Assembly (NCBI RefSeq): GCF_017183135.1
Contig: NZ_JADDXW010000002.1
Span: 248,001 to 312,000, forward strand
Source: Aurantimonas marina
Lineage (GTDB): Bacteria; Pseudomonadota; Alphaproteobacteria; Rhizobiales; Rhizobiaceae
Direction of reading: 5' to 3'
DNA length: 64,000 nucleotides
Numbering within the stretch: the first letter of the stretch is position 1; every line of letters starts with the position of its first letter. Made by a program: the position numbers and the translations under genes. Positions 1-9,280 of this stretch are shown one piece after another. Under the pieces are notes generated by a model. It had not been told where the DNA came from. It saw only the letters and a program-made list of their open reading frames with translations, and made no database searches.

Positions 1-234
1 GAGACCTTCGTGACGGTGGCCGACGAGGATGTCCTGCCGCAAACGCAAATGGTACGCGGCTCGAACTACGTGGTCGTCAACGTCGTGCCGGACCGCATTC
101 CCGGGCGGGCGATCGTGATCTCGACCCTCGACAATCTGGTGAAGGGGTCGGCCGGCCAGGCCATCCAGAACTTCAATGTCGCCTACGGGATCGAAGAGAC
201 CACGGGCATCGCGCAGCTTCCGCTATTTCCGTAG
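1..234 (+). CDS. argC: N-acetyl-gamma-glutamyl-phosphate reductase, C-terminal part (5' truncated by window)
   Basis: The reading frame is open from base 1, and only the last 77 residues are visible. ArgC reduces N-acetylglutamyl phosphate with NADPH in cytoplasmic arginine biosynthesis. The visible part holds a glycine-serine-asparagine segment, then [20 protein letters not shown] and a tail ending QLPLFP. This is the C-terminal signature of the short (type 2) ArgC found in Rhizobiales. The catalytic cysteine lies upstream of the window. It converges on the HD-GYP gene, with 42 bases between the two stops. The family call is confident. Confidence 0.9.
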   Translation, partial: ETFVTVADEDVLPQTQMVRGSNYVVVNVVPDRIPGRAIVISTLDNLVKGSAGQAIQNFNVAYGIEETTGIAQLPLFP

Positions 235-276
235 GTTTGTTGTGCGTCCAAGCGCCGGGTGCCCAAAGCGCTCGTC

Positions 277-1659
277 TCAATCCGGGCAAGGCTCCCCGAC
301 GGCGCCCTCGAAGCTTTCCACGATCGCCTCCAGCGCCTGGAAGCAACGCGGATCGATCGCCGTCCCGACATCGGCCCGCATGATGGCCATCGCCCTGGAT
401 ATCGGCATCGCCTTGCGATAGGGGCGATCGGCGGTCAGGGCATCGAAGATATCGGCGGTCGTCAGGATGCGGGTATCGAAGCAGATCTCGTCGCCCTTCA
501 GACCGCGCGGATAGCCCTTGCCGTCCAGCCGCTCGTGATGGGCTCCGGCGATCCGGGCAAGGTCCTGAAACGGACTGACGCGGGCAAGGATCTCCTCGCT
601 GAAGCCGGGATGGCGCTTGATGGCGACCCATTCCTCGTCGTCCAGCGTTCCGGGCTTGTCCAGCACCTGGTTCGACACACTCAGCTTGCCGATGTCATGC
701 AGCAGCGCCGCCCGCTTCAGATAGCGTCTGTGCTCGGCATCGCGGCCGAGTTCGGCGGCGAGGAGATCGGTGAACAGCGCGACCCGCTCGCTATGACCAT
801 GCGTGAACGGGCTCTTGGAATCGACGACCTGGGCAAAGGCCTCCGCCACGCTGTCGAGGAAATCCTCATCGACGAATTCCGTGTCGTGCCGGGGGGCCAA
901 GGCGATCACCGTTGCATCCAGCCGTGGCGAAGCCAGGGTCGACCAGAAAGATTTTCGCGCCGCGATCTTGCCAAACGCCGCGACGAGCTCGGGATCAAAC
1001 CAGCGTTCGCTGCGTTTTTCGACCTCCTTGCGGGCGAAATCCGCGTCAACGCTGGTATGGAAGACGTCGACGACCTGGGCCAGCAGGGCGATTCGTCCGA
1101 ACAGGGAAATCCCGGTGCCGCTCAGACCCTGCGGTTGGCCCTTCCCGTCCCAGTGCTCGTCGAGATCGAGAATCCCTCCGGCAACGGCTTCGGAAAACCG
1201 CATCTGCCGGACGATATCGGCACCGCGATGACAGCGCGTTTCAATCAGTTCGCGGCCAACCTTCTCGCCCTGAGCCAAAGCGGTGACCATGACCCGGAAC
1301 CGCTCCGCGAGGTTGGCCTTCAACCCGGTATGCTTGAGGACGAAGCGAAGCACCTGCGGCAGGCTGTCATCGACGATCTTGATGCCGCGCTTGAATGCAA
1401 TGTCGTCGGTCAGGAACAGCTGGCAGATGCGCGCGGCATTGCTGCTGCAACCGATGTCCTTGAGCAGCAGCGTGTAATGGAGATCGCTCATCTCGCCGTC
1501 GGATAAGCCGAGCTCTCGCCCGACATTCATTCCGATCCAACAGCAACGGATGCCATGGCCTTCCGGCTGGCCTTCGGTCAGATCGAGCGCGTAGCTCAAT
1601 GCACTGACCAGTTCAGCCTTTGAGAGCCGGTCGTCACTCGACTGTATCGCGACATCCAT
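277..1659 (-). CDS. Tandem HD-GYP domain protein (putative cyclic-di-GMP phosphodiesterase)
   Basis: 460-residue soluble protein with two HD-GYP-like halves. The C-terminal half has the usual metal and catalytic signature: HGHSERV, LLHDIGK and HHERLDGKGYPRGL. HD-GYP domains hydrolyse cyclic di-GMP. The N-terminal half (roughly residues 15-200) repeats the fold with altered motifs: LLLKDIGC replaces HDIGK, and DEHWDGKGQPQGL replaces the GYP loop, so it is probably regulatory. No receiver, PAS or membrane segment is seen. The ATG at 1659 is preferred over the GTG one codon upstream because a GAGGTG ribosome site precedes it. The in vivo substrate is not shown by sequence. Confidence 0.85.
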   Translation of the reverse strand: MDVAIQSSDDRLSKAELVSALSYALDLTEGQPEGHGIRCCWIGMNVGRELGLSDGEMSDLHYTLLLKDIGCSSNAARICQLFLTDDIAFKRGIKIVDDSLPQVLRFVLKHTGLKANLAERFRVMVTALAQGEKVGRELIETRCHRGADIVRQMRFSEAVAGGILDLDEHWDGKGQPQGLSGTGISLFGRIALLAQVVDVFHTSVDADFARKEVEKRSERWFDPELVAAFGKIAARKSFWSTLASPRLDATVIALAPRHDTEFVDEDFLDSVAEAFAQVVDSKSPFTHGHSERVALFTDLLAAELGRDAEHRRYLKRAALLHDIGKLSVSNQVLDKPGTLDDEEWVAIKRHPGFSEEILARVSPFQDLARIAGAHHERLDGKGYPRGLKGDEICFDTRILTTADIFDALTADRPYRKAMPISRAMAIMRADVGTAIDPRCFQALEAIVESFEGAVGEPCPD

Positions 1660-1729
1660 CACGGTTCACCTCGATCACCTCGGTGAACCTTGGCATGCGG
1701 CCGGTTAACGCTCCGCGAAGCGAGCCATA

Positions 1730-2818
1730 TCAATTCGATAGCGCCGGCGCTTCATATTCGCCCTTCAAGGCCCGCGCATGGACGACCGCTGTGGCCAGCA
1801 CCACCATGCCGCCCGCCTGATGGATCAAACCCCAGTCGATCGGTACGGCGAGGAGCAGCGTCGTGACGCCGATGGCGGCTTGCGCCAGCACCAACAGGAA
1901 CAGTGCGATGGCGCGTCTGGCATGGCGCGATCCCGGTGCCTGGGCGAGCGATGCGACGGCGTGGAGTGCGACGATGGCGAGGAGGAGATAGGCGCCCATC
2001 CGGTGGATGAACTGCACGGTCATGACGTTCTCGAAGAGATTGCGCCATGCCGGCTGCATGATGAACAGACCGTCCGGCACCAGCGCGCCGTCCATCAGCG
2101 GCCAGGTGTTGAAGGTGAAGCCGGCGTTCAGCCCCGCCACCAGCGCGCCCAGATAGATCTGCGCCAGGCTGGCGAGCACAATGAGTCCTGCGACCGTTGC
2201 GGAGGCGCGCGATGGCGGCGCCTCGTAGCGTTTCGGAGCCAAGCCCCGCGCCACCCAGATCGTCGCCGCGAAGATCAAGCAGGCAATGATCAGATGCGTC
2301 GCGAGCCGGTACTGGCTGACATCGGTCCTGACGCTGAGGCCGGAGGCCACCATCCACCAGCCGACGCCGCCTTGCAGCGCGCCAAGGCCGAGAATGCCCA
2401 GCAGCCTCGGTTTCAGGAACGGCTCAACGCGGCCGGTCAGCCAGAAAAAGGCCAGCGGCACAGCGAAGACGAAGCCGACCGCCCGGGCCAGGAAGCGATG
2501 CGCCCATTCCCACCAGAAGATCGTCTTGAAGGCATCGAGGCTCATTCCCCGATTGATTTCCTGATACTGGGGGATGCGTTTGTAGAGCTCGAATTCCTCC
2601 TGCCATTCCGCCGCCGATAGGGGCGGAATGATCCCGTGGATCGGCTTCCATTCGGTGATCGACAGGCCCGACTCGGTCAAACGCGTGGCGCCACCCACCA
2701 GGACCAGCGCGAAGACCAGCGCCGCGACCGCATAGAGCCAGAGACGGATGGCCGTCCGGTTGTGCATGATGGGGTTCGCCGCGAACGGCGCGCTGTCGGA
2801 GTGGGCCAGGATCGTCAT
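1730..2818 (-). CDS. ctaA: Heme A synthase (COX15/CtaA, type 2)
   Basis: Integral membrane protein of about 362 residues that oxidises the C8 methyl of heme O to a formyl group, giving heme A for aa3-type cytochrome oxidases. The sequence has several hydrophobic helices and family motifs: [13 protein letters not shown] after the first helix, the WWEWAHR region carrying a heme-ligand histidine, LATHLIIA, and QFIHRMGAY and IHQAGG near the C-terminus. The start is uncertain. The ATG at 2818 is chosen, but a TTG at 2851 and an ATG at 2830 are in frame and no clear ribosome site separates them. It is divergent from the DUF2842 gene. Confidence 0.93.
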   Translation of the reverse strand: MTILAHSDSAPFAANPIMHNRTAIRLWLYAVAALVFALVLVGGATRLTESGLSITEWKPIHGIIPPLSAAEWQEEFELYKRIPQYQEINRGMSLDAFKTIFWWEWAHRFLARAVGFVFAVPLAFFWLTGRVEPFLKPRLLGILGLGALQGGVGWWMVASGLSVRTDVSQYRLATHLIIACLIFAATIWVARGLAPKRYEAPPSRASATVAGLIVLASLAQIYLGALVAGLNAGFTFNTWPLMDGALVPDGLFIMQPAWRNLFENVMTVQFIHRMGAYLLLAIVALHAVASLAQAPGSRHARRAIALFLLVLAQAAIGVTTLLLAVPIDWGLIHQAGGMVVLATAVVHARALKGEYEAPALSN

Positions 2819-2969
2819 GCCGCATGCCATTGCACCGAAAGTCCGGCGCAATCAAGGGCGGGAAGGTCGCAGCCGCCCGGCTGGAAATACTTGGGCGAAA
2901 CCGCCATAGAGAACCCCTTCGCCCGAGACCCTGCCTTCGCCATCGGGCCGCAATTTGGAAAGACGTGAC

Positions 2970-3179
2970 ATGTCGGTCAGGATCAAGAAACTCGTCGGAG
3001 CGATCATCCTGCTCACGCTCGTCGTCGTCTACGCCATCTTCGCCACCGCTTTTGCCAGCCTGTACCTCGCCGAGTCGAGCGGCTGGGTCCATCTGGCCTA
3101 TTTCCTGTTCAGCGGGATTCTCTGGGTGGTTCCGGCGATGCTCGTCATCAAGTGGATGGAGTCGGCGCCGCGCCGATAG
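2970..3179 (+). CDS. DUF2842 family small membrane protein
   Basis: 69-residue protein with two predicted membrane helices, roughly residues 8-33 and 40-60. The second contains YFLFSGILWVVPAMLVIKWM, typical of the DUF2842 family of small alphaproteobacterial membrane proteins of unknown role, which is often encoded beside ctaA. The ATG at 2970 is preferred over an upstream TTG at 2955 because a GGAAAG site precedes it. Its placement, divergent from ctaA, hints at a cytochrome-oxidase assembly context, but that is inference. Confidence 0.8.
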   Translation: MSVRIKKLVGAIILLTLVVVYAIFATAFASLYLAESSGWVHLAYFLFSGILWVVPAMLVIKWMESAPRR

Positions 3180-3194
3180 CACCGGTTCATCCGC

Positions 3195-3950
3195 CTATCC
3201 GCCTGCGCCCGTCCAGGAGCCACTCGACTCCATGAACAGCAGATGCTCGACCCCGATCGCGCCAAGCGCATCGACGAGATCGCCGGAGCGGGCCTCCACG
3301 CCCGGCGGCCCGGCGACGACGAGAGCGGTCTCCTCATCGAGAACGACCGGCAGGCGATCGATCGCGTTCCTGTCGTATTCGGTCACGGTGCATTCATAGG
3401 CTTCGGCGAAGGCTGCTAGGAACAGGCGCAGATCCGCCTGCTTCGCCCGGTCCGTGGACGGTATATCGTAACCGGCGGAGGGAACCACATGGGCGCGGGT
3501 GAAGTGATCGCGGTGAATGACATCGGTCAGCGACGAAAGGCCCTCGGCAAGGGTGGCGAAGCCTTCGCAATTGGGCTGCAGGCCCATCGCCGCGGCGACG
3601 TGATCCTCGCCGGTCAAATCGATCAGCACGGATGTCAGTCCGCTTGTCGTCAGACGCCGGACGATTTCGACGCCGCCAATACGTCGTTGGTCACTCCAGG
3701 CCGACAGAACAACCAATCGACGGATATCCCCGTGATGAACTCCGGCGACAAGTTCACCGGCCGTCACGACCTCGCCCGCCTTGACAGAACGCGCGCGAGC
3801 CGCGACGGCGACGGCATCGTGCCGCGATTGCCGGTCGTCGCCCCCCTCGCTCTGTGGGCTCCCGGTTTCTACAGGGAACCCGCGAGACGGGGTCTTGCGC
3901 CCGAACAGACCGCCGATGGCCGAACCCAGCCCGGATAATCCGCCGCCCAT
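3195..3950 (-). CDS. Degenerate ExoP/CpsD C-terminal-like protein
   Basis: About 251 residues when started at the ATG at 3950; the frame stays open to an ATG at 4124 (309 residues), but that extension has no recognisable domain. A short hydrophobic glycine-rich stretch is followed by a Rossmann-like domain (VVLSAWSD..., SVLIDLTGEDHVAAAMGL, a GFATLAEGLSSLTDVIHRDHF segment, ALVVAGPP). The layout resembles the cytoplasmic BY-kinase part of ExoP-type polysaccharide co-polymerases. The Walker A loop is replaced by SAWSDQRRIG and no tyrosine cluster is seen, so kinase activity is unlikely. It lies divergent from the Wza-like gene. Family membership is an inference from pattern and context. Confidence 0.5.
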   Translation of the reverse strand: MGGGLSGLGSAIGGLFGRKTPSRGFPVETGSPQSEGGDDRQSRHDAVAVAARARSVKAGEVVTAGELVAGVHHGDIRRLVVLSAWSDQRRIGGVEIVRRLTTSGLTSVLIDLTGEDHVAAAMGLQPNCEGFATLAEGLSSLTDVIHRDHFTRAHVVPSAGYDIPSTDRAKQADLRLFLAAFAEAYECTVTEYDRNAIDRLPVVLDEETALVVAGPPGVEARSGDLVDALGAIGVEHLLFMESSGSWTGAGG

Positions 3951-4305
3951 CGCCAGATACCAGCCGGTGGTGATAGGGACCCGTTCGAAAGGGTTCCTAT
4001 CGCCGCACGAAGATATTTCCCATCCCGACTGACCGCCGCTTGAACCAAGGAACGCGGCGTCATCCGACGCAAGGCGGTGGCGTCGCGATGTCGAAGACGA
4101 CGGCAATCGGCGCAACATCTTCACTCCGGATGAACGGCATCGATCCCATCCTGATCCGTCCCGGTAACCGCGCGGTTAAGGCGCGCGCAACGCCCGGCGA
4201 AAGGACCGGTCGGCGGCTTTACCGACGGTTAACCCTAACGGGCCTATAACATCGCACAAGATGCCGCCCTGCCCGCCGGCATGGGATCGTCACGGGAAAG
4301 CAGCC

Positions 4306-4866
4306 ATGCACAAACCGACGCTGGCACTGATCGCCACCACGCTCGCGCTGCTTGCCGGCTGCGCGTCCTACAAGCCCGTGCCACCGGCCTTCCATGCGGC
4401 ACTGAACGAGCCATACCACCTCGACAGCGGGGATATCGTGCGGGTCACGGTGTTCGAGCAAAACGGACTGACCAGCACCTACCCGGTCGACAAGGCGGGC
4501 TATGTCGCCTTTCCGCTCGTGGGATCGGTGCCGGCGCGCGGTCGCACGACCAAGCAGTTGGAGGGTGAGCTCGCCGATCGGCTGCGAGACGGCTATCTCA
4601 AGGATCCCGATATCACCGTCCAGGTGGAACAGTACCGTCCGTTCTTCATCATGGGCGAGGTCACGACCGGCGGCCAATATACCTATGTCCCCGGCATGAC
4701 CGTCCAGAAGGCGGTGGCCATTGCCGGCGGCTTCACGCCCCGGGGCGAGCAGGGATCGATCGACATCACCCGGCAGGTCGGCGGACGCGTCCTCACCGGC
4801 CGGGTTCTGAGCTCCGATCCGATCCTGCCCGGCGACACGCTCTATATCCGTGAACGGTGGTTCTAG
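4306..4866 (+). CDS. Polysaccharide export lipoprotein (Wza/ExoF-like)
   Basis: 186-residue predicted outer-membrane lipoprotein. The signal peptide ends with lipobox LLAGC, giving a lipidated cysteine near residue 17. A Poly_export domain follows (YHLDSGDIVRVTVFEQNGL, then a DKAGYVAFPLVGSV strand pair and DPDITVQVEQYRPFFIMGEV). A soluble-ligand-binding beta-grasp (SLBB) domain follows (GGQYTYVPGMTVQKAVAIAGG). It is shorter than E. coli Wza and lacks its C-terminal amphipathic helix, as in many alphaproteobacterial paralogues. The ATG at 4306 is chosen because the in-frame ATG at 4261 would put charged residues before the signal peptide. It lies upstream of the initiating transferase in an exopolysaccharide locus. 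Confidence 0.9.
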   Translation: MHKPTLALIATTLALLAGCASYKPVPPAFHAALNEPYHLDSGDIVRVTVFEQNGLTSTYPVDKAGYVAFPLVGSVPARGRTTKQLEGELADRLRDGYLKDPDITVQVEQYRPFFIMGEVTTGGQYTYVPGMTVQKAVAIAGGFTPRGEQGSIDITRQVGGRVLTGRVLSSDPILPGDTLYIRERWF

Positions 4867-5087
4867 CCGACCAAGAAACAGTCCGACCGCCACTCTCCTA
4901 ACAAGTCACGCGGTGCCGCTCCGACCGGCCCGCCACCAGAAGCGGGATGAAAGTCACGCGTACCCGCCCCTTCTCTCGAATGCCATGGACCCGCTCAAGC
5001 AAATCTTAGCCCTTTCGCACTATATTCGCCGACTCGAGAATGCGCCTGTGCCAGGGCGCGGACCGACCGAGCGAGAAGCGAGACCGG

Positions 5088-6623
5088 ATGGCGAATTTCG
5101 AGAGCGGTCTGCCGTTCGACCGTGAAGTCGTGCGGGCCTTTCCGTCACCAGCCTCGACCGCCCCGGTCGAGATCAACGCCTTCGCGGCACGCGCCGCCAG
5201 GCAGTATCAGGACGATTTCATCACACCACGGATGCTGTCAGGCATCTGGCGGGGGATCGAATTCGTCCTCCTCGCCAGCATCGGATTGCTGGTCTTCGTC
5301 CAGTATGTCGGCCTCGCCAACCCTCTCCGACTCTCCTACATCGTGCTGTCTCTCGCCGGAGCGGCCGCCGGCGTCATTGCGATCAACCTTGCGGACGGCT
5401 ACGAGCTGAGCCTCCTCAAGGGCCGCCTCATAGAAATGTGGCGCATCGTCGCGGCCTGGGGCGCGGCGCTCTCGCTGCTCAGCGTCATGCTGTTCTTTCT
5501 CTACAACGATGCGGCCTATTCCCGCGTCTGGCTCGGAACCTGGTTCGTCGGGGGCTCGGCAAGCCTTGCTCTGGCGCGGCTCGTGCTGCGCGCCAATATC
5601 CGCCGCTGGGCCCGCAATGGCCGTATGGAGCGACGCGCCGTCATCGTCGGCGGCGGCAAGGGAGCCGAGACACTGATCCGCAGCCTTGAAATCCAGCCGG
5701 ATAGCGACATCCGCATCTGCGGTATCTTCGACGACCGCGACCACGAGCGGTCGCCGCCGATCGTCGCCGGCTACCCGAAACTCGGCACCGTGACCGAACT
5801 GGTCGAATTCGCGCGGCTGACCCGGATCGACATGCTGATCGTCACGCTGCCGCTCTCGGCCGAACAGCGCGTTTTGTCGCTGCTCAAGCAATTGTGGGTC
5901 CTGCCGCTGGACATCCGCCTGTCGGCACACTCGGCGCAGCTGCGGTTTCGCCCGCGCACCTATTCCTTCGTCGGTCAGATCCCGCTGATCGACGTCTTCG
6001 ACCGCCCTCTGGCAGACTGGGACTGGATCGCCAAGCGCGTCTTCGACCTGTGCTTCGCCACGCTGGCGCTGATCGTTCTCTCGCCGGTGTTCCTGGCCAC
6101 AGCCATCGCCATCAAGCTGGATTCGAAGGGGCCGGTCCTGTTCCGCCAGAAGCGCCACGGCTTTAACAATCAGGTTGTCGAGATCTTCAAGTTCCGATCG
6201 CTCTTCCACGAAATGTCCGATCCGCTCGCCAAGCAGATCGTCACCAAGAACGACAAGCGGGTGACTCGGGTCGGGCGGTTCATCCGCAGGACCTCGATCG
6301 ATGAGCTGCCGCAGCTGATCAACGTTCTGCGCGGCGACCTCTCGCTGGTCGGGCCGCGCCCCCACGCGGTCCACGCGATATCGAGCGGCAACGAAACCTT
6401 CGTCGAGATCGTCGAGGGCTATTTCGGCCGGCACAAGGTCAAGCCCGGAATCACCGGCTGGGCGCAGATCAAGGGCTGGCGCGGCGAGATCGACCAGCCC
6501 GACAAGCTGCAGAAGCGCTTCGAGCACGATCTCTACTACATCGAGAACTGGTCGATCCTGCTCGACATCTACATCCTGATGATGACGCCGATCAGCCTTT
6601 TGAAGACCGAGGGCGCCTATTGA
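5088..6623 (+). CDS. Undecaprenyl-phosphate sugar phosphotransferase (WcaJ/PssY type)
   Basis: 511 residues. It transfers a hexose-1-phosphate from a nucleotide sugar to undecaprenyl phosphate, the first membrane step of exopolysaccharide synthesis. The N-terminus has four hydrophobic helices (roughly residues 45-160). A CoA-binding-like Rossmann region follows (RRAVIVGGGKGAETLI). A fifth hydrophobic helix then leads into the catalytic bacterial sugar transferase domain, with KRVFDLCFATLALIVLSP, GPVLFRQKRHG, FKFRSLF, RRTSIDELPQLINVLRGDLS, LVGPRPHA and KPGITGWAQI. The start at 5088 places the first helix at the usual distance. The acceptor sugar cannot be read from sequence. Confidence 0.92.
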   Translation: MANFESGLPFDREVVRAFPSPASTAPVEINAFAARAARQYQDDFITPRMLSGIWRGIEFVLLASIGLLVFVQYVGLANPLRLSYIVLSLAGAAAGVIAINLADGYELSLLKGRLIEMWRIVAAWGAALSLLSVMLFFLYNDAAYSRVWLGTWFVGGSASLALARLVLRANIRRWARNGRMERRAVIVGGGKGAETLIRSLEIQPDSDIRICGIFDDRDHERSPPIVAGYPKLGTVTELVEFARLTRIDMLIVTLPLSAEQRVLSLLKQLWVLPLDIRLSAHSAQLRFRPRTYSFVGQIPLIDVFDRPLADWDWIAKRVFDLCFATLALIVLSPVFLATAIAIKLDSKGPVLFRQKRHGFNNQVVEIFKFRSLFHEMSDPLAKQIVTKNDKRVTRVGRFIRRTSIDELPQLINVLRGDLSLVGPRPHAVHAISSGNETFVEIVEGYFGRHKVKPGITGWAQIKGWRGEIDQPDKLQKRFEHDLYYIENWSILLDIYILMMTPISLLKTEGAY

Positions 6624-7433
6624 TCATGAACCCGCCCGCGGGATCACGCGCGGTCGATCGAGAACCCCCGGATCGGCGACGGCGATGAAGTGCGGATTGG
6701 CGAAGATGTCCTCGTCCGGCAGGCCGGTACGACCATAGCAAAGGGCCGAGCCGTCGAGCGTAGCCGTCAGGCCGCCGGAGGCGCGCAGCACGGCATCGCC
6801 CGCCGCCGTATCCCACTGCATGGTCCGGCCGAGGCACGGATAGATGTCAGCGCCCCCCTCCGCCAGCATGCAGAATTTCAGCGACGAGCCGACAGACCGC
6901 CTCTCGCCGAGGTCGAGTCCGGCGATGTAGTGCCGCGTCGCCTCGGACAGATGATCGCGGCTGGCGACGACATCCAGCCGCGGACCGGGTCGGCGACCCC
7001 GCAGCGGCAGCATGGCACCGTCGCGCTCGACCACGGCGGGCCGATCCGTCCCGCCATAATAGATCTCGCCCGTCGCCGGGACGCCGACACAGCCGAAGGC
7101 CGGTATCCCGTCCTCGATCAGCGCGACATTGACGGTATAGTCGGGTTTTCCGGCGATATAGCTCTTCGTGCCGTCAAGCGGGTCGACCAGCAGGAAATTT
7201 CGCCCGACGTCGGGGAGGTGCCCCGCGGCGAAGCGCTCTTCGGCGATGATGGGAATGGAACAGGCGGTTTCGATCAGCCCGGTAATGGCATGCTCGGCCG
7301 CACGATCGGCTTCGGTCACCGGCGAAGCGTCGTCCTTGTAGTCGACGCCCTTCGGACCAGGTCCCCGAGCCACGATCGCGGCCATACCGGCCCGGACGGC
7401 GGCAACGAGAAGGGCTGTATCGACGCCTGTCAT
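6624..7433 (-). CDS. cysQ: 3'(2'),5'-bisphosphate nucleotidase CysQ
   Basis: 269-residue member of the inositol monophosphatase superfamily. It removes the 3' phosphate from PAP/PAPS, recycling by-products of sulfate assimilation. Metal-binding motifs are visible: SPVTEADRAAE, IIAEE, LLVDPLDGTKSYI and, near the C-terminus, TMQWDTAAGDAVLRASGG. It lies 51 bases downstream of the phosphomannomutase gene on the same strand and is probably co-transcribed with it. Other inositol-phosphatase activities are possible, but the DPLDGTKSYI form is typical of CysQ. Confidence 0.9.
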   Translation of the reverse strand: MTGVDTALLVAAVRAGMAAIVARGPGPKGVDYKDDASPVTEADRAAEHAITGLIETACSIPIIAEERFAAGHLPDVGRNFLLVDPLDGTKSYIAGKPDYTVNVALIEDGIPAFGCVGVPATGEIYYGGTDRPAVVERDGAMLPLRGRRPGPRLDVVASRDHLSEATRHYIAGLDLGERRSVGSSLKFCMLAEGGADIYPCLGRTMQWDTAAGDAVLRASGGLTATLDGSALCYGRTGLPDEDIFANPHFIAVADPGVLDRPRVIPRAGS

Positions 7434-7484
7434 CCGTCATTCCTCATCACCAGAAGGCCTCGACCTGCCGTGCGCCACCGCGCC

Positions 7485-9005
7485 TCAGAGCGTCTGGTTG
7501 TAGGCGCCGACCTTTCCACCCTTGCGCAGGATCACGTCCAGCGCCTCGAACATCTCGCGCTTGCGCGCCTCCGACACCGGGCTCTCGACCACCACGACGA
7601 GTTCCGGCTTGTTGGACGAGGCGCGGACGAGTCCCCAAGTGCCGTCTTCCGCCGTCACCCGGACGCCATTGACAGTGACGACATCGGCGATCGGCTGGCC
7701 AGCGAGCGGTTCTCCGGAGGCGTGCATCGCCCCGATGTCGGCGACAACGCGATCGACGACGCCGTATTTCACCTCGTCCGGACAATGCGGCGACATGGTC
7801 GGCGAACCGTAGGTCAGCGGCAGATCGCGATAAAGGTCAGCCATCGACTTCCCCGGATTGCGATCCAGCATTTCCGCGACCGTGATCGCGGTCATCAGGC
7901 CGTCGTCATAACCGCGGCCGATCGGGGCATTGAAGAAGAAATGACCGGATTTCTCGAAGCCGGCGATAGCCGACAGCTCGTTCACGCGGCGCTTGATATA
8001 GGAATGTCCCGTCTTCCAGTAGTCGGTCGTGGCGCCCCGCTCGTTCAGGACAGGGTCGGTCATGAACAGGCCGGTCGACTTCACGTCGACGACGAATTGC
8101 GCGTTCGGGTAGATCGAGGACAGATCGCGCGCCAGCATCACGCCGATCTTGTCGGCGAAGATCTCCCTTCCCTCATTGTCGACGATGCCGCAGCGGTCGC
8201 CGTCGCCGTCGAAGCCGAAGCCGACGTCCGCGCCGTGCTCCAGGACCGCGTCGCGAATCGCATGAAGCATCTCCATGTCTTCCGGGTTCGGATTATAGCG
8301 TGGAAAGGAGTGATCGAGCGCGGTGTCGAGCTCGACAACCTCGCAGCCGATCCGGCGCAGCACCGCCGGCGCGAAGGCCCCGGCCGTGCCGTTGCCGCAG
8401 GCCGCGACGACCTTCAGCTTCCGCTTGATCGCATGCCCCGCGACGAGATCGTCCGCGTAGCGCTTCGGAAAGTCCTCGACATATCGATAGGAGCCGCCGG
8501 TTCCAGCCTTGAAAGCGCCGGACAATACGATGTCGCGCAGCCGCCCCATCTCCTCCGGGCCGAAGGTCAACGGACGGTCGCAGCCCATCTTGACGCCGGT
8601 CCAGCCATTCTCGTTATGCGACGCGGTGACCATGGCGACCGACTGGCAGTCGAGCGCGAACTGGGCGAAATAGGCCATGGGCGACAGGGCCAGGCCGATG
8701 TCATGCACATTGGCTCCGCCGGCCATCAGACCGGCCGTCAGCGCCGTCTTGATCGCCAGGCTGTATTCGCGAAAGTCATGGCCGACGACAATGTCGCGCG
8801 CAATGCCCCGCTCGGCGATCAGCGTCGCCAGCCCCAGCCCAAGAGCCGTCACGCCCATCAGGTTCAGTTCGGGAGCCTCGGGATCGCCGGGCCGGCCAAA
8901 CCACCAGCGCGCGTCATACTCGCGAAATCCGGTGGGCTTCACCAAAGGCCGGGTTTCGAATTCAAGACTGTTGGGCGAGGCGACGGCGACGGGCTTGGGA
9001 AACAT
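7485..9005 (-). CDS. Phosphomannomutase/phosphoglucomutase
   Basis: 506-residue alpha-D-phosphohexomutase, interconverting hexose 6- and 1-phosphates to feed nucleotide-sugar synthesis. The active-site phosphoserine lies in VTASHNENGWTGVKMG. The metal loop is GFGFDGDGDRCGIVDN, a sugar-binding loop is GFEKSGHFFFN, and the C-terminal phosphate-binding region contains RASSNKPELVVVVES. The family is usually about 460-500 residues, so the length fits. The ATG at 9005 follows a GAAGG site; an in-frame extension to 9134 lacks similarity to the family. It probably supplies the adjacent exopolysaccharide locus. Confidence 0.9.
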   Translation of the reverse strand: MFPKPVAVASPNSLEFETRPLVKPTGFREYDARWWFGRPGDPEAPELNLMGVTALGLGLATLIAERGIARDIVVGHDFREYSLAIKTALTAGLMAGGANVHDIGLALSPMAYFAQFALDCQSVAMVTASHNENGWTGVKMGCDRPLTFGPEEMGRLRDIVLSGAFKAGTGGSYRYVEDFPKRYADDLVAGHAIKRKLKVVAACGNGTAGAFAPAVLRRIGCEVVELDTALDHSFPRYNPNPEDMEMLHAIRDAVLEHGADVGFGFDGDGDRCGIVDNEGREIFADKIGVMLARDLSSIYPNAQFVVDVKSTGLFMTDPVLNERGATTDYWKTGHSYIKRRVNELSAIAGFEKSGHFFFNAPIGRGYDDGLMTAITVAEMLDRNPGKSMADLYRDLPLTYGSPTMSPHCPDEVKYGVVDRVVADIGAMHASGEPLAGQPIADVVTVNGVRVTAEDGTWGLVRASSNKPELVVVVESPVSEARKREMFEALDVILRKGGKVGAYNQTL

Positions 9006-9280
9006 GGAAACCTTCGGCTGATCGACACAAGAGGCGCCCATCCAGCGCCGATACCAGGCTGGACGGGAACCGTCACTGGCCCAATCCGCAAGCCTCACGA
9101 GCCCGCGTCGCGTTGCCGCGAACCCCGGCTGCAAGCTCTACCAGTCGGCGTCATAAGGCAAGGCGCCCTCTGATTGCCCGCTTTGCGCACATCCCCTGCA
9201 ATTTATCCTGCGAAGATCAGAGAAAAGTAACAAAGCGTGCGGATAATGGGCGATTGAAAAACGACGGAGATTTCCCCAAC

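Noticed and set aside
6690-9173. An open frame of 827 codons on the + strand, antisense to cysQ and the phosphomannomutase gene
   Set aside because: The opposite strand carries two clear enzymes; the antisense product is Arg/Asp/Gly-rich with no family pattern, as expected for a high-GC shadow.
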